DNA of 64,000 bases from Pseudomonadota bacterium (GCA_022843465.1 JALHNO010000003.1:62001-126000), one strand, 5' to 3'; positions 24,730 to 36,091 are shown, counted from the first letter of the stretch. The notes: generated by a model not told the origin, from the sequence alone. A program made the numbers and translations.

Positions 24730-27162
24730 TCAGAACTGGTTGCCAAACGAGAACTGGATGGATTCCGTACGGTCGCCATCCTTCTTTCTCACCGGTGTCA
24801 CCAGGTTGATGATGATCGGGCCGACCGGTGCCTGCCACTTGAAGGACAGGCCGGTAGAGGCGCGCAGCTCATCGGCATCGAATGCATCGTAGTCGGCGAA
24901 TACGTTGCCGACGTCGAAGAACGCCGAGAACTGTGCGGTGTCGCTGTCCGCCTTGGCAAATGGCGTCGGGAAAATCAGTTCCACCGAGCCGACCGCCTTG
25001 AACGAACCGCCGAGCGGCTGGCGGAACGCATTCTCGCCAGTGCCAAAGGCCTCCGACGGTCCCAGCGTATTGTCCTCAAAGCCACGTACCGAGCGGGTGC
25101 CGCCGGCGTAGAAGTTCTGATAGAACGGCAGCGTCTTGTTGTTGCCGTAGCCATCGCCGTAGCCGAGTTCAGCGCGGGTCAGGATCGACCAGGCGCTGCT
25201 GATCGGGAAGTAGCGGCCGTACTCGTAGTTCAGCTTCCAGTATTCGAAATCCGAGCCAGGCAGGGCGACTTCGGCACCGACACGCTGGAACGAGCCGCGC
25301 GTCGGGGCAAAGAACTTGTTGCGCGAATCGCGCGACCAGCCGGCCGAGGCGCTCCAGGTATTGACGTTCCAGCGACGGTTGGCGCCGTAGGTAAGCGCGT
25401 CGATACCGGGAATGCCATCGTCATCATCGACATCGTTGGGGTCGTTGTCGCCGTCATCATCGAGATGGAATACCGGAAACAGGGCGCGCGGGCCGAGTTC
25501 ATCCACCAGTTGCAGGATCAGCGAACTCGGTGTCACGCCATCGACCGTGGTCAGCTGGTTGCGATCGATGCCCAGCGACAGCGACACCGTGTCGGTCTCG
25601 GTCAGCGGAATGCCGGCAAGTACCTCGGCCGAAACGATGTCGGAGGTGTACTGGGCCAGGTTGGTATTGCTGCTGTAGTCCTGCTTGCGATAGCTCAGCT
25701 GATAGCCCAGGCTGATGCCGTCATCAGTGAAGTAAGGATCGAAGAAGCTGAAATCGAAGCGCTTGGTATAGCGGTTGTTCTGCACGGTGACGCCGACGCT
25801 GTTGCCGCTGCCCAGGAAGTTGCGCTGGGTCAGCGAGACCGTGGTGATCAGGCCCTGGAATTCCGAATAGCCGAGGCCGAACTGGAAGCTGCCGGCGCTC
25901 TGTTCGGTCAGCTTGACGATGACGTCTACCTGGTCTTCCGAGCCCGCTACCCGCGGCGTCTCGACGGTAACGTCCTTGAAGAAGCCGAGGCGCTGCAGAC
26001 GGATCTTCGAGCGATCGACCGCGGCCTGCGAGAACCATGAGCCTTCGAGCTGGCGCATTTCGCGGCGCAGCACCTCGTCCTGGGTGCGTTCATTGCCGAC
26101 GAAGGTGACCCGGCGCACGTAGACGCGCTTGCCGGGGTTGACCAGCAGGGTGATGCCGATCGTGCGCTTTTCCTTGTCGATCTGCGGAATCGGTGTCACT
26201 TCGGCGAACGCATAGCCGACATTGGCCAGCACCCGCGTCATCGCATCGGCGCTGTTCTCGAATTTGCGGCGCGAGTAGATCTCGCCGGGCTTGGCGTAGA
26301 TCAGCCTGCGCATCACGTCTTCCGACAGAATCAACTCGCCGGTCAGCTTGACGTCGGACAGGGTGTAGACCTCGCCTTCGCGCACATTGGCGGTCAGGAA
26401 CAGATTGCGCCGGTCCGGGCTGATCGACACCTGGGTCGACTCGACCGCGAAATCGACATAGCCGCGATCCTGGTAGTACGAGGCCAGCTTCTCCATATCG
26501 CCGGAGAGCTTCTCGCGCGAGTACTGGTCGTCCTTGCTGTACCAGCTGAGCCAGCCGGTCTCGCTCGACTCGAAGTCTTCGAGGATGTCCTCGTCGGGAA
26601 ACTGGGTGTTGCCGACGATGTTGACGTGGCGGATCTTGGCCGGCTTGCCTTCCTTGATCGCGATGGTGATGGCGACCCGGTTGCGGTCGAGTTCCTTGAC
26701 GTCGGGCTTGATCGAGACGCTGTACTTGCCGCGGTTGTTGTACTGCCGGGTCAGTTCCTGGACGATGCGATCGAGCTGCAGGCGATCAAAGGTTTCACCT
26801 TCGGCGAGGCCGATCTCGCGCAGTCCCTTGGTCAGATCCTCGGTCTTGATGTCCTTGTTGCCGACCAGATCAAGCTTGGCGATGGCCGGACGCTCGACCA
26901 CGGTAACCACAAGAATATTGCCCTGCTTGGAGAGCTGGATATCGTTGAAGAATCCGGTCTTGAACAAGGAGCGCACGGCGTCTGCGGCACGCAGGCGGTC
27001 GATACGGTCGCCCTTCTCGATCGGAAAACTCGCAAACACGGTGCCGGCCGGCACGCGGGTCAGACCCTCGAGCCGGATGTCGGAGACCACAAAGGGATCG
27101 AACGCCGCTGCCTTGGGGGCATAGAGGGCAGCGAGCAGGATCAGGGCAGCAATACGGCGCAT
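24730..27162 (-). CDS. bamA: Outer membrane protein assembly factor BamA
   Basis: The central Omp85 protein of the BAM complex. It has 810 residues: a signal peptide at 1-20 (ending PKAAA), five POTRA domains to about 420 (the first begins FVVSDIRLEGLTRVPAGTVF), then the 16-stranded barrel. The loop-6 motif VRGFEDNTLGP is present, and the protein ends FSFGNQF, an aromatic C-terminal beta signal. Extracellular loops hold an Asp-rich stretch (DDDGDNDPNDVDDDDG) that could bind cations or simply be acidic and exposed. A GAAACTCGGAG site precedes the ATG. Confidence 0.97.
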   Translation of the reverse strand: MRRIAALILLAALYAPKAAAFDPFVVSDIRLEGLTRVPAGTVFASFPIEKGDRIDRLRAADAVRSLFKTGFFNDIQLSKQGNILVVTVVERPAIAKLDLVGNKDIKTEDLTKGLREIGLAEGETFDRLQLDRIVQELTRQYNNRGKYSVSIKPDVKELDRNRVAITIAIKEGKPAKIRHVNIVGNTQFPDEDILEDFESSETGWLSWYSKDDQYSREKLSGDMEKLASYYQDRGYVDFAVESTQVSISPDRRNLFLTANVREGEVYTLSDVKLTGELILSEDVMRRLIYAKPGEIYSRRKFENSADAMTRVLANVGYAFAEVTPIPQIDKEKRTIGITLLVNPGKRVYVRRVTFVGNERTQDEVLRREMRQLEGSWFSQAAVDRSKIRLQRLGFFKDVTVETPRVAGSEDQVDVIVKLTEQSAGSFQFGLGYSEFQGLITTVSLTQRNFLGSGNSVGVTVQNNRYTKRFDFSFFDPYFTDDGISLGYQLSYRKQDYSSNTNLAQYTSDIVSAEVLAGIPLTETDTVSLSLGIDRNQLTTVDGVTPSSLILQLVDELGPRALFPVFHLDDDGDNDPNDVDDDDGIPGIDALTYGANRRWNVNTWSASAGWSRDSRNKFFAPTRGSFQRVGAEVALPGSDFEYWKLNYEYGRYFPISSAWSILTRAELGYGDGYGNNKTLPFYQNFYAGGTRSVRGFEDNTLGPSEAFGTGENAFRQPLGGSFKAVGSVELIFPTPFAKADSDTAQFSAFFDVGNVFADYDAFDADELRASTGLSFKWQAPVGPIIINLVTPVRKKDGDRTESIQFSFGNQF

Positions 27163-27319
27163 TCAATCACTCCGAGTTTCTTCAATGTTCGCGGAATCTT
27201 CCCCGCTGTCGCGGGCGTCCTCGGGTTGCAAAGGGCGCCAGCAGTACCTTTTTATTTTGTCTTGCATCGCGGCAATCTATTGATATGCAACGAGTTTTAC
27301 GCGCGATTACGACCCCGGC

Positions 27320-28648
27320 TCAGCGCAGGATGTCATTGAAAACCGCAAGCCCGATCAGGCAGGCCAGCATCCCGAGTCCGAGGTACTGGCCCACTATAAC
27401 CGTGCGTTCACTGAGGGGGCTGCCCTTGAGCGACTCGATAAGGTAGCTCAGGATGTGTCCCCCGTCCAAGATCGGGATCGGCAGCAGGTTCAGAATCGCG
27501 ATGCCGATCGACACGGCGGCGAGGAATCCGAGGAACCAGGCCAGCCCTTCCTTGGCCACCGCATTGGCGACACGGCCGATCGTGATCGGGCCCGAGAGGT
27601 GTTTCGGCGAGATCGCGCCGATCAGCATGTCACGCAGGAAGGCGAGGGTCTTGGTGGTTCCGGTCCAGGTTTCGCGCAGGGCCGCGGGCAGGGCGGAAAT
27701 GGGATCGTGACGCAGCAGGGTATCGAATCCATTCGCCGGCCCGACGCCGATGCGATGGACCTTTACACCGGGTTCCACCTCCACTTCGCGCGCAGTGACC
27801 GCGATGTCCAGAATCTGGCCGTCACGCTGCAGACTCAGATTGAGCACGGGATCGAGACTTGCGGCCTTGCGCAGCAACTGCGAAAAATCTTCGAAGCCAG
27901 TGACCGCCTGCCCGTTGACGGCCAGCAATTTGTCGCCCGGCTTGAGGCCAGCGCGCGCTGCCGGCTCGCCTTCGACCACGGTGCCGAGCACGGCCGGAAG
28001 CTGCCGATACAGACCGATCTTTTCGTATAGTTCGCGATCGGGTAGATCAACCGGAAGCCGCGACAGCGAAAGTACAAGGTTCTGCTCGCTGCCGTCGGGT
28101 TGCCGCACGCGCAGCAGCGCGTCGCGGCGATACACACTGCTCTCGGCGACGGCACCGAACACTTCGGACCAGGTCGTATAGGCCTCGCCATTCACGGCGA
28201 CGACACGACTCCCGGCAATCACGCCGGCCTCGGCTGCCAGTCCCTCGGCGCGACCGAGCACAGGTTCGTGGTCGGGCTTGCCGATCGCGAACATCAGCCA
28301 GAACGCCAGCACCGCGAGCAGGAAGTTGAATCCCGGGCCGGCCGCGGCGATCAGGATCTTCTGAAAATTGTTCTTGTTGTTGTGCGCCATGTGCCGCAGC
28401 TCGGCCGGTACGTCTTCGACGCGCTCGTCGAGCATCGAGACATAGCCGCCGAGCGGAATGGCGCCGATGCTGTAGACCGTGCCATCACGGCCGGTGCGTG
28501 ACCACAGCGACTTGCCGAAGCCGATCGAGAACTTGAGTACCTTGACGCCGCAGCGGCGCGCGACCCAGAAGTGGCCGAACTCGTGGAAGGTGACCAGGAC
28601 ACCAATGGTGACCAGATACCACCAGAAAGAACCAAGGACTTCATTCAT
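27320..28648 (-). CDS. rseP: RIP zinc metalloprotease RseP
   Basis: A site-2 protease in the inner membrane that completes anti-sigma-E cleavage and clears signal peptides. It has 442 residues: zinc-binding HEFGH (22-26) in the first helix, two PDZ domains (about 115-280) with [16 protein letters not shown], and the second active-site motif PIPILDGGH near the C-terminus. The ATG at 28646-28648 lies inside the end of dxr (8-bp overlap) and gives [20 protein letters not shown], placing the active helix correctly; the 45 open codons upstream belong to dxr's region. Confidence 0.95.
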   Translation of the reverse strand: MNEVLGSFWWYLVTIGVLVTFHEFGHFWVARRCGVKVLKFSIGFGKSLWSRTGRDGTVYSIGAIPLGGYVSMLDERVEDVPAELRHMAHNNKNNFQKILIAAAGPGFNFLLAVLAFWLMFAIGKPDHEPVLGRAEGLAAEAGVIAGSRVVAVNGEAYTTWSEVFGAVAESSVYRRDALLRVRQPDGSEQNLVLSLSRLPVDLPDRELYEKIGLYRQLPAVLGTVVEGEPAARAGLKPGDKLLAVNGQAVTGFEDFSQLLRKAASLDPVLNLSLQRDGQILDIAVTAREVEVEPGVKVHRIGVGPANGFDTLLRHDPISALPAALRETWTGTTKTLAFLRDMLIGAISPKHLSGPITIGRVANAVAKEGLAWFLGFLAAVSIGIAILNLLPIPILDGGHILSYLIESLKGSPLSERTVIVGQYLGLGMLACLIGLAVFNDILR

Positions 28649-29849
28649 TGCACGATCCAGATGTACGTGACTGCCAACGCGCGGTTTCCACGCCCGCCCG
28701 CTGTCTTGCTTCGGCGTCCACAGCGAGCACGGAGGCAAGTGTAGAGATGTCTGACTGAACCACGGCAGCCATGACCTGTTCAATGACTTCGGCTATGCCC
28801 AGAAATGACAGACGTCCTGTTAAAAATGCGTCTACCGCGACCTCGTTGGCGGCGTTCAGGACGGCCGCTGCCGCGCCGCCAGCGCGCAGCGCGGCGTAGG
28901 CCAGCTCAAGGCAGCGAAAATTGCCGCGGTCGGCTGCCTCGAAGTGCAGGGCGCCGACGCTGAGCAGGTCGAGCCGTTGCACGCCGCTGTCGATGCGCTC
29001 CGGCCAGGCCAGCGCCTGCGCAATCGGAGTGCGCATGTCAGCTGGTCCCAGTTGCGCCAGCATGGAACCATCGGCGTACTCGACCAGCGAATGCACCAGA
29101 CTTTCCGGATGCACCACCACGTCGATGCGATCGGCGGGCAGACCGAACAGCCAGTGCGCCTCGATCACTTCCAGGCCCTTGTTCATCAGGCTGGCCGAAT
29201 CCACCGAGATCTTGCGGCCCATCTGCCAACGCGGATGCTTGACGGCCTGCTCAGCAGTGACAGTCGCAAGCTGTGGCCGATCAAAGCCACGGAATGGCCC
29301 TCCGGATGCGGTCAATACCAGGCGACGAATGCCACAGGCATCCGGGTTGCGCTGGTAGCCGCTGGGCAGGCACTGGAAGATCGCATTGTGCTCGCTGTCG
29401 AGCGGAATGATGGTGGCGCTGCCGCGACGGGCTGCATCAAGCAGCAGGGCACCGGCCATCACCACGGATTCCTTGTTGGCCAGCAGGATGCGCTTGCCGG
29501 CCGCCGCAGCGGCGAGCGTGCTCGACAATCCGGCAGCGCCGACGACCGCAGCCACCACGGTATCGACGCTGCCTGCGCTGGCGATCTGATCCAGTCCTTC
29601 AGAGCCAGCGAGCACCTCGATATTGGCCTGGTCCTGCGCCCGCAGTGTGCTGCTCAGCTCCGCAGCACAGCCGGTGTCGGCGATCGCGACCCGTTGCGGC
29701 CGAAAGCGGGCGCACAGGCGTGCCAGACCGGCGACGTCACGATGGGCGGCGAGGGCTTCAACCTGGTAGCGGTCCGGATGCCGGGCGATCACATCGAGCG
29801 TGCTGGTGCCAATCGAGCCCGTCGCGCCCAGCACTGCCACCCGATTCAT
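28641..29849 (-). CDS. dxr: 1-deoxy-D-xylulose-5-phosphate reductoisomerase
   Basis: Second enzyme of the MEP isoprenoid pathway, supplying precursors for UppS two genes upstream. It has 402 residues: the N-terminal Rossmann motif [39 protein letters not shown] with metal-binding acidic residues, LTASGGPFR, and [23 protein letters not shown] for substrate binding. It overlaps rseP by 8 bp and cdsA by 4 bp. Confidence 0.97.
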   Translation of the reverse strand: MNRVAVLGATGSIGTSTLDVIARHPDRYQVEALAAHRDVAGLARLCARFRPQRVAIADTGCAAELSSTLRAQDQANIEVLAGSEGLDQIASAGSVDTVVAAVVGAAGLSSTLAAAAAGKRILLANKESVVMAGALLLDAARRGSATIIPLDSEHNAIFQCLPSGYQRNPDACGIRRLVLTASGGPFRGFDRPQLATVTAEQAVKHPRWQMGRKISVDSASLMNKGLEVIEAHWLFGLPADRIDVVVHPESLVHSLVEYADGSMLAQLGPADMRTPIAQALAWPERIDSGVQRLDLLSVGALHFEAADRGNFRCLELAYAALRAGGAAAAVLNAANEVAVDAFLTGRLSFLGIAEVIEQVMAAVVQSDISTLASVLAVDAEARQRAGVETARWQSRTSGSCNE

Positions 29850-30685
29850 ACGCCGAGCACCATCTTGCCCAGTACGAACACGGGGAGCGCGGCAAACAGG
29901 CTGTCGAAGCGATCAAGCGCACCGCCATGCCCGGGGAACAGATGTCCAGAATCCTTGATCCCGGCATGGCGTTTCATCAGGCTCTCGAACAGGTCGCCAG
30001 CGATCGAGATTGCCACCGTGACCATGCTCAGGCCAACAAAGGCCAGCAGCATCTGCCCGCGGATGCCGAACAGCCAGCCACAGGCCAGTGCATACAGGCC
30101 AGCGCCGAGCAGGCCGCCGTAAACACCCGCCCAGGTCTTGCCCGGACTGATCCGAGGGGCAAGCTTGCGGCCGCCGAAGCGACTGCCGCTGAAGTAGGCG
30201 AAGACATCGGCACACCAGATCAGCACGACCACGAAAAGTACCCAGATCGCGCCGCGATCGGGGTCCGCATGCAGCAGCGCACCGGCGCACCAGGCCGGCA
30301 CTACCACCAGAACGCCAATCAGATGCTTGAACAGCGAGGTCGCAACGGCAGGCTGCGCGGCAAATCCGTAGTACTTGAGCCAAAGCGGCGTCAGGCACCA
30401 GAAGATCACCCCGACACTACTGACATCGCGCAAAAGCGCCGGGCCCTGACGCCAGAGTCCGAACATCAGCAGGGCGTTCAGCCCCATGTAGACCAGTCCA
30501 ACGGCCGGTTTGGCGAGGCCGGCCAGTCGTGACCATTCGCGCAGCCCCAGCAGACCGACCAGACCCAGCAGCACGGCAAATCCGGCGGTCGGCAGGTAGA
30601 TAACGGCGGCGATGCCGAGCGGGGCGAGAATCAGCGCGGTGACCGCGCGCTGGCGCAGTCCGCTGGCGGCCGCGAGCGCGTTCAA
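29846..30685 (-). CDS. cdsA: Phosphatidate cytidylyltransferase (TTG start)
   Basis: Makes CDP-diacylglycerol for all phospholipids. A 279-residue protein with about eight helices and the CDS signature near the C-terminus: [29 protein letters not shown]. No ATG lies near the expected start. A TTG at 30683-30685 gives (M)[19 protein letters not shown], overlaps the uppS stop codon, and is preceded by GGAG six bases upstream. I therefore call TTG as the start; the ATG at 30766 would lie well inside uppS. It overlaps dxr by 4 bp. Confidence 0.92.
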   Translation of the reverse strand: MNALAAASGLRQRAVTALILAPLGIAAVIYLPTAGFAVLLGLVGLLGLREWSRLAGLAKPAVGLVYMGLNALLMFGLWRQGPALLRDVSSVGVIFWCLTPLWLKYYGFAAQPAVATSLFKHLIGVLVVVPAWCAGALLHADPDRGAIWVLFVVVLIWCADVFAYFSGSRFGGRKLAPRISPGKTWAGVYGGLLGAGLYALACGWLFGIRGQMLLAFVGLSMVTVAISIAGDLFESLMKRHAGIKDSGHLFPGHGGALDRFDSLFAALPVFVLGKMVLGV

Positions 30686-31434
30686 GAAGCGCTCCGCAGT
30701 TGCGCACCGGTACGCCCGAAGCGGCGCTCGCGCTGGGCGTAGGCGTGCAGGGCCTGATCCAGACAATCAGCATCGAAATCCGGCCACAGCACTTCGGTAA
30801 ACCAGAGTTCGGAGTAGGCGATCTGCCAGAGCAGGAAATTGCTGATGCGCTGCTCGCCACCGGTGCGGATGAACAGATCCGGCTCGGGCAATGCGCTCAG
30901 GGCGATTTCCGCGTGGAGCGAGGCCTCATCGATCGACTGCGGATCGACTTCGCCAGCTGCGGCACGCTGCGCCAGGGCGCGCGCTGCACGCACGATATCC
31001 CAGCGGCCGCCATAGTTGGCAGCGATATTCAGCATCAGTCTTTCATTGCCGGCAGTTTTCATTTCGACCCGGCTCATGCGTTCCACAAGTTCGCTCTGGA
31101 AGGCGCTGCGATCTCCGATGAAGCTCAGCCGTACGCCATTGTTGTGCAGGCCATCCACTTCCCGATCCATCGCGCGCATGAACAGATCCATCAGGGCACT
31201 GACCTCGGAGACAGGGCGCTTCCAGTTCTCGCTGGAAAACGCGAACAGGGTCAGCGTCGATACACTGCGCCGGATGCAGGCTTCGACCACCTGACGCACC
31301 GCCTGCACCCCGGCATGGTGGCCAAAGGTGCGCGGGCGGTGACGGGCCTCGGCCCAGCGGCCATTGCCGTCCATCACGATGGCGATGTGGCGAGGTAGAC
31401 GCTGGACCGCGATGGCGGGATCGATGGTGCTCAT
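30682..31434 (-). CDS. uppS: Undecaprenyl pyrophosphate synthase
   Basis: A cis-prenyltransferase making the C55 carrier for peptidoglycan and polysaccharides. It has 250 residues: [17 protein letters not shown] with catalytic Asp22, [21 protein letters not shown], and the C-terminal [24 protein letters not shown] typical of the family. The ATG at 31432-31434 gives [16 protein letters not shown]; an earlier in-frame start at 31464 would run into frr. It ends inside the cdsA start. Confidence 0.96.
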   Translation of the reverse strand: MSTIDPAIAVQRLPRHIAIVMDGNGRWAEARHRPRTFGHHAGVQAVRQVVEACIRRSVSTLTLFAFSSENWKRPVSEVSALMDLFMRAMDREVDGLHNNGVRLSFIGDRSAFQSELVERMSRVEMKTAGNERLMLNIAANYGGRWDIVRAARALAQRAAAGEVDPQSIDEASLHAEIALSALPEPDLFIRTGGEQRISNFLLWQIAYSELWFTEVLWPDFDADCLDQALHAYAQRERRFGRTGAQLRSAS

Positions 31435-31460
31435 GATGGGCGATGATCTGCTTGCGCAGA

Positions 31461-32018
31461 TCACATCGACATCACTTCCTTCTCCTTCTCCCGTACCACG
31501 ACATCGACATCGGCAATGTGCTTGTCGGTGAGTTTCTGGATGTCGGTCTCGGCCTTGCGCTCCTCGTCTTCGGAGATTTTCTTGTCCTTCAGCAGTTCCT
31601 TGACGTGCTGCATGGCGTCACGGCGGACATTGCGGATGGCGACCTTGGCGTTCTCGCCTTCGTGATGCACGAGCTTGGCCAGTTCCTTGCGGCGCTGCTC
31701 GGTGAGCGGCGGCAGGTTGATGCGGATGACTAGGCCGGCCGTGGTGGGATTGAGGCCGAGGTCGGACGAGATGATCGCCTTCTCGATCGGCTGCACCATG
31801 TTCTTTTCCCAGGGCGTGATGGTCAGCGAGCGCGCGTCGACCACGGCGACGCCTGCCACCTGCGACAGCGGCACGTCGGATCCGTAATAGTTCACTTTCA
31901 GGTGCTCGACCAGGCTGGTCGAAGCGCGACCGGTACGCAGTTTGGACAGGTCGTGACGCAGCGCGTCCAGGCTCTTGTTCATGCGCTGGTCGGCGTCGGT
32001 CTTGATGGGGCTGATCAT
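31461..32018 (-). CDS. frr: Ribosome recycling factor
   Basis: Works with EF-G to split post-termination ribosomes. It has 185 residues, the standard length, with [55 protein letters not shown] and the helical C-terminal region. The ATG at 32016-32018 gives [20 protein letters not shown], the normal start. It is between pyrH (148 bp upstream) and uppS (26 bp downstream). Confidence 0.97.
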   Translation of the reverse strand: MISPIKTDADQRMNKSLDALRHDLSKLRTGRASTSLVEHLKVNYYGSDVPLSQVAGVAVVDARSLTITPWEKNMVQPIEKAIISSDLGLNPTTAGLVIRINLPPLTEQRRKELAKLVHHEGENAKVAIRNVRRDAMQHVKELLKDKKISEDEERKAETDIQKLTDKHIADVDVVVREKEKEVMSM

Positions 32019-32166
32019 GGCCGGGGCTCGAAGGTTGAAGGGACGCACAGTATAGCGTCTGCGGCATCAGCTTCAGCCGATACCGCAGGATCCGGGCCTG
32101 GTGTGCACGAGGCGAGCCGGGTTTTTCCTGATCGGTTCGTTGTCCGCTGGCGGAACAGTCGGGCAA

Positions 32167-32883
32167 TCAGGCGCAGACCAGGGTACCGATCTGGTCGCCG
32201 CACATCAGTCGCATCAGATCGCCACGCGAGGTCATGTTGTAGATGCGCAGCGGCATGTTGTGATCGCGGCAAAGCGCAATCGCTGCGGTATCCATCACGC
32301 CCAGGTTGCGCTGGATCACATCCTCATAACTCAGGCGCTCGTAGCGGGTGGCGCTGAGGTCTTTCTTGGGATCGGCGCTGTAGACGCCATCGACCTTGGT
32401 GGCTTTCAGCAACAGGTCGGCACCGACCTCGACCGCGCGCAGAGCGGCGGCGGAGTCGGTGGTGAAGAAGGGATTGCCGGTGCCAGCGCCGAACAGCACG
32501 ACGCGGCCTTTTTCCAGATGGCGGATGGCGCGACGACGGATATAGTCCTCGCAGACCTCGTTGATCTTGATCGCGCTCATCGTGCGCGCCACGGTACCGC
32601 GCTTCTCGAGCGCGTCCTGCATGGCCAGGCAGTTCATGACGGTGGCGAGCATGCCCATATGGTCGCCGGTGACGCGATCGACGCCACTGGCCGCGAGACC
32701 GGCACCGCGAAAGATGTTGCCACCCCCGATCACCACACCAACCTGGACGCCTGCGCGTGCCACTTCGATGATTTCATCAGCGAGTCCGCCGAGCACGGCC
32801 GGATCGATGCCATAGCTTTCGCGGCCCATCAGGGCCTCGCCACTGAGCTTGAGCAGGATGCGTCGGTAGATCGGCTTGGTCAT
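32167..32883 (-). CDS. pyrH: Uridylate kinase
   Basis: Phosphorylates UMP to UDP. It has 238 residues: [14 protein letters not shown] at the start, [27 protein letters not shown] and [29 protein letters not shown], all hallmarks of the bacterial hexameric UMP kinase. A terminator lies between tsf and this gene, so pyrH probably has its own promoter or receives only read-through. Confidence 0.97.
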   Translation of the reverse strand: MTKPIYRRILLKLSGEALMGRESYGIDPAVLGGLADEIIEVARAGVQVGVVIGGGNIFRGAGLAASGVDRVTGDHMGMLATVMNCLAMQDALEKRGTVARTMSAIKINEVCEDYIRRRAIRHLEKGRVVLFGAGTGNPFFTTDSAAALRAVEVGADLLLKATKVDGVYSADPKKDLSATRYERLSYEDVIQRNLGVMDTAAIALCRDHNMPLRIYNMTSRGDLMRLMCGDQIGTLVCA

Positions 32884-32950
32884 GGGATTCTCCTGGAACG
32901 CTGGTGCAGGTACATCGGTCGCGCGGGGCGCGGTCCGGCAAATTCAGATC

Positions 32951-32983
32951 AAAAAAAAGGGAGCACCATGGCTCCCTTTTTTT
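32951..32983 (-). terminator. Intrinsic terminator after tsf, probably bidirectional
   Basis: The hairpin GGGAGC-ACCATG-GCTCCC (32959-32976) is flanked by eight A on one side and seven T on the other. Read on the minus strand, the stem follows the tsf stop and is followed by eight T, a textbook Rho-independent terminator. It touches the last base of the tsf stop codon. The symmetry means it could also act on plus-strand transcripts. Confidence 0.92.
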
Positions 32984-33858
32984 CAGGCCAGTCCGGCCTG
33001 CTTCATTACTTCGGCGGCGTAGTCTTCAACCACTTTTTCAATGCCTTCGCCGACTGCCAGTCGATGGAAGCTCAGTACTTCCGCATTGGCGGCCTTGAGC
33101 ACGGCATCGACGCTCTTGTCGCTGTCGAGCGCGTACGGCTGACCGGTCAGGGTCACTTCGTTGACGATCTTGGCGATCTTGCCGCTGATGATCTTCTCGA
33201 GGATTTCGGCAGGCTTGGCCTTGTCCTTCTCGCTCATCTTGGCCAGTTCGATTTCCTTTTCCTTGGCAACGAACTCTGCCGGCACATCGGCCGCCTTGAT
33301 GTAAGGCGGATTGAGCGCTGCGATATGCATCGCGATGCCCTTGGCCAGTTCGGCGTCGCCCCCCTTGAGCTCGACCAGCACCCCGATACGGCCGCCGTGC
33401 ACGTAGCCGGCGACATGGTGGGCACTGTCCAGACGCGCCAGACGACGCAGCTGCACGTTTTCGCCGACCTTGGCGATCAGGGCGGCGCGGGCTTCCTCGA
33501 CGGTGGCGCCGTCGATCTTCGCGGCCTTGAGGGCCTCGACATCGGTAGCGCCCGTGCTCAGCGCGGTCGCCGCAACGGCCTTGGTGAAGGCGATGAAGTT
33601 GTCATCCTTGGCGACGAAGTCGGTCTCCGAGTTGATCTCGACGATCACAGCCTTGCCGCCCTCGTGGGCGAGCACAACCCGACCCTCAGCGGCAACCCGA
33701 CCCGCCTTCTTGTCGGCCTTGGCGAGACCGGACTTGCGCAGGTTCTCCATGGCGACTTCGATATTGCCCTGGGTCTCGGTCAGAGCTTTCTTGCATTCCA
33801 TCATGCCAGCGCCGGAGCGCTCGCGCAGTTCCTTCACCATTGAAGCGGTGATTTCCAT
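32983..33858 (-). CDS. tsf: Elongation factor Ts
   Basis: Nucleotide exchange factor for EF-Tu. It has 291 residues: an N-terminal UBA-like part with [19 protein letters not shown], the core motif [11 protein letters not shown], the dimer/core domain, and the C-terminal [19 protein letters not shown] site precedes the ATG. It ends directly against the strong terminator and lies about 100 bp downstream of rpsB. Confidence 0.97.
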   Translation of the reverse strand: MEITASMVKELRERSGAGMMECKKALTETQGNIEVAMENLRKSGLAKADKKAGRVAAEGRVVLAHEGGKAVIVEINSETDFVAKDDNFIAFTKAVAATALSTGATDVEALKAAKIDGATVEEARAALIAKVGENVQLRRLARLDSAHHVAGYVHGGRIGVLVELKGGDAELAKGIAMHIAALNPPYIKAADVPAEFVAKEKEIELAKMSEKDKAKPAEILEKIISGKIAKIVNEVTLTGQPYALDSDKSVDAVLKAANAEVLSFHRLAVGEGIEKVVEDYAAEVMKQAGLA

Positions 33859-33957
33859 AGTGACCTCGTTTGTCTTTCAGAATTAGGCGCAGACCAGGTC
33901 TGCGCCATAACGTGCAGTGGATCGGGTGCGCAAACCGCGCGCACCTGCAAAGCGTGC

Positions 33958-34914
33958 TTACTCGGCCGCGTCGGCGGCCGGAGCTGCCTCATCTGCCGCG
34001 GGTGCAGCGGCAACCGCTGCTGGTGCTGCAGCGGCTGGCGGGCCACGGCGCTGTGCAGCCGGTGCCGGCTTGCGGTTGTTGCTGTTGTTGTCACGACGCG
34101 GCGCACCCGGCTTGTTGTTCGGACGACGACGGTCGTCCTCACGCGGACGTGCGGCCTTCGGCGCCGAAATCGGGTTGCCTTCGGCATCCAGCTCGACGAA
34201 CTCATCCTTGACCTGGGCGGCCGTGATCGGCGCTGCGGCCTTGCCTTCGAGCACGGCATCGGCGGCGGCACGTGCGTACAACTGCACGGCGCGGATGGCG
34301 TCATCGTTGCCCGGAATCACATAGTCGATCAGCTTCGGGTCGTAGTTGGTATCGACCACGGCGACCACCGGGATGCCGAGGGTGCGGGCTTCCTTGATGG
34401 CGATCTCTTCATGGCCGATATCGATGATGAACAGGGCATCCGGGAGAGCCGGCATGTTCTTGATGCCGCCGAGCGAGCGCTCGAGCTTTTCCTGCTCGCG
34501 CTTGAGTTGCAGCACTTCGTGCTTGACCAGCTTCTCGAAGCGGCCATCGGTCGACATCGCCTCGATTTCCTTCAGGCGGGCGACCGACTGCTTGACGGTG
34601 CGGAAGTTGGTCAGCATGCCGCCGAGCCAGCGGTGCGCGATGAACGGCATGCCGCAGCGGCTGGCTTCTTCCTTCATGGCTTCACGTGCCGAACGCTTGG
34701 TGCCGACAAACAGCACGGTGCCGCGACGCTGCGCCATACCCGACAGGAAATTCATCGCGTCGGTGAACAGCGGCATGGTCTTTTCGAGATTGATGATGTG
34801 GATCTTGCCGCGCGCACCGAAGATGTACGGTGCCATACGGGGATTCCAGTAGCGCGTCTGGTGGCCGAAGTGAACGCCGGCTTCCAGCATCTGGCGCATG
34901 GTGACTTGGGACAT
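33958..34914 (-). CDS. rpsB: 30S ribosomal protein S2 with a long low-complexity C-terminal tail
   Basis: The S2 core covers about 1-245 ([50 protein letters not shown]). At 318 residues it is about 75 longer than E. coli S2 (241). The extra part begins after [13 protein letters not shown] and is first Arg/Asn/Pro-rich ([20 protein letters not shown]) and then Ala/Pro-rich, ending in an acidic stretch. A strong AAAGGAG site lies before the ATG at 34912-34914; the longer upstream frame is not S2. It is the first gene of the leftward operon. Confidence 0.96.
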   Translation of the reverse strand: MSQVTMRQMLEAGVHFGHQTRYWNPRMAPYIFGARGKIHIINLEKTMPLFTDAMNFLSGMAQRRGTVLFVGTKRSAREAMKEEASRCGMPFIAHRWLGGMLTNFRTVKQSVARLKEIEAMSTDGRFEKLVKHEVLQLKREQEKLERSLGGIKNMPALPDALFIIDIGHEEIAIKEARTLGIPVVAVVDTNYDPKLIDYVIPGNDDAIRAVQLYARAAADAVLEGKAAAPITAAQVKDEFVELDAEGNPISAPKAARPREDDRRRPNNKPGAPRRDNNSNNRKPAPAAQRRGPPAAAAPAAVAAAPAADEAAPAADAAE

Positions 34915-35279
34915 GGAAAACTCCTTTACGGTGAAGCGCAGACGCAGGGCGTGGGTGACCCTTGGTGATGCGTGAAACGCTTCGGGGTTGGGCCTCCACG
35001 ATTCCCTGTTCCTGACCATTCAGCGCGGATCGGGATCCGGCGGAACAGCACCCCAGGAACGGGTTGCGAATCGTGTGTGGATTGGCGACATCGCCTGCCT
35101 GACGGACTTTGGTCCGAAAAAGCCGCGGAATCATAGCGGTAGCCCGGGCTCCGGGCAAGTCTGCCGGGTTCATGGCTGCCGCCGCTGCGGCGCCCATTGA
35201 ACGGACGGTCGCCGCCATCCGGCCGCTGCCGCCCGCCCTGGGGTCGTATCGCAAGGCCGTTGCCGGCTAAACTAGCGGG
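34915..35279. other. Divergent control region between rpsB and map
   Basis: A 365-bp gap between two divergent genes, which must hold promoters for both. On the minus side rpsB has a strong ribosome site and room for a leader of 200 bases or more, where S2 autoregulation would act in relatives. On the plus side a TAAACT (35268-35273) lies only seven bases before the map ATG, which would suggest a very short or absent leader if it is a -10 box. I see no convincing -35 for either and no open reading frame with family support. Confidence 0.45.
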
Positions 35280-36059
35280 ATGAAAATCTCGCTCAAGTCC
35301 CCAGCGGACATCGAAAAAATGCGTGTTGCCGGCCGCCTGGCGGCCGATGTGCTGGACATGATCGGCCAGCATGTCAAACCCGGGGTCAGTACCGAGGCCC
35401 TGGACCGGCTCTGCTACGAATACATCGTGGATGTTCAGAAGGCGATACCGGCCAATGTCGGCTACAAGGGCTTCCCCAAGACCATTTGTACCTCGGTCAA
35501 CAATGTCATCTGTCACGGCATCCCCAGTCCGGCCAAGGTGCTGAAGGATGGCGACATCGTCAATATCGACGTCACCGTCATCAAGGACGGCTGGCACGGC
35601 GATACCAGTCGCATGTACATCGCCGGACAACCCTCGGTGCTCGCCAGGCGACTGGTCGATATCACCTTCGAATCGATGTGGAAGGCGATCCGCATCGTTC
35701 GCCCGGGCATCACCCTGGGCGATATCGGGCATGCGATCCAGCAGCATGCCGAGTCAAATCGATTTTCCGTTGTGCGTGAATACTGTGGTCATGGCATTGG
35801 CCAGATCTATCATGAGGATCCGCAGATCCTGCATTATGGTCAACCCGGTACCGGCCCGCGCATTGAAGAGGGCATGACCTTCACCATCGAGCCGATGATC
35901 AATGCCGGCGCCCGGCATACCCGGCTGATGCCCGATGGCTGGACCGTCGTGACCAAGGATCATTCGCTGAGTGCTCAGTGGGAACACACGATTGCGGTGA
36001 CCCGTGACGGCTTTGAAGTGATGACCCTGGGCGCCGCTGACCGCGCGATGGCGGCGTAG
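35280..36059 (+). CDS. map: Methionine aminopeptidase, type I
   Basis: Removes the initiator Met from new proteins. It has 259 residues with the pita-bread fold: ICHGIPSPAKVLKDGDIVNIDVTVIKDGWHGDTSRMY supplies the substrate His and the first two metal Asp ligands, YCGHGIGQIYHEDPQI the His ligand, and GMTFTIEPMIN and SAQWEHTIAVT the Glu ligands. No obvious ribosome-binding site precedes the ATG. A 98-bp tandem repeat array begins 32 bp after the stop. Confidence 0.97.
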   Translation: MKISLKSPADIEKMRVAGRLAADVLDMIGQHVKPGVSTEALDRLCYEYIVDVQKAIPANVGYKGFPKTICTSVNNVICHGIPSPAKVLKDGDIVNIDVTVIKDGWHGDTSRMYIAGQPSVLARRLVDITFESMWKAIRIVRPGITLGDIGHAIQQHAESNRFSVVREYCGHGIGQIYHEDPQILHYGQPGTGPRIEEGMTFTIEPMINAGARHTRLMPDGWTVVTKDHSLSAQWEHTIAVTRDGFEVMTLGAADRAMAA

Positions 36060-36091
36060 GCGGGCATCGCACGAGTTGGGCGGACTCTGCA

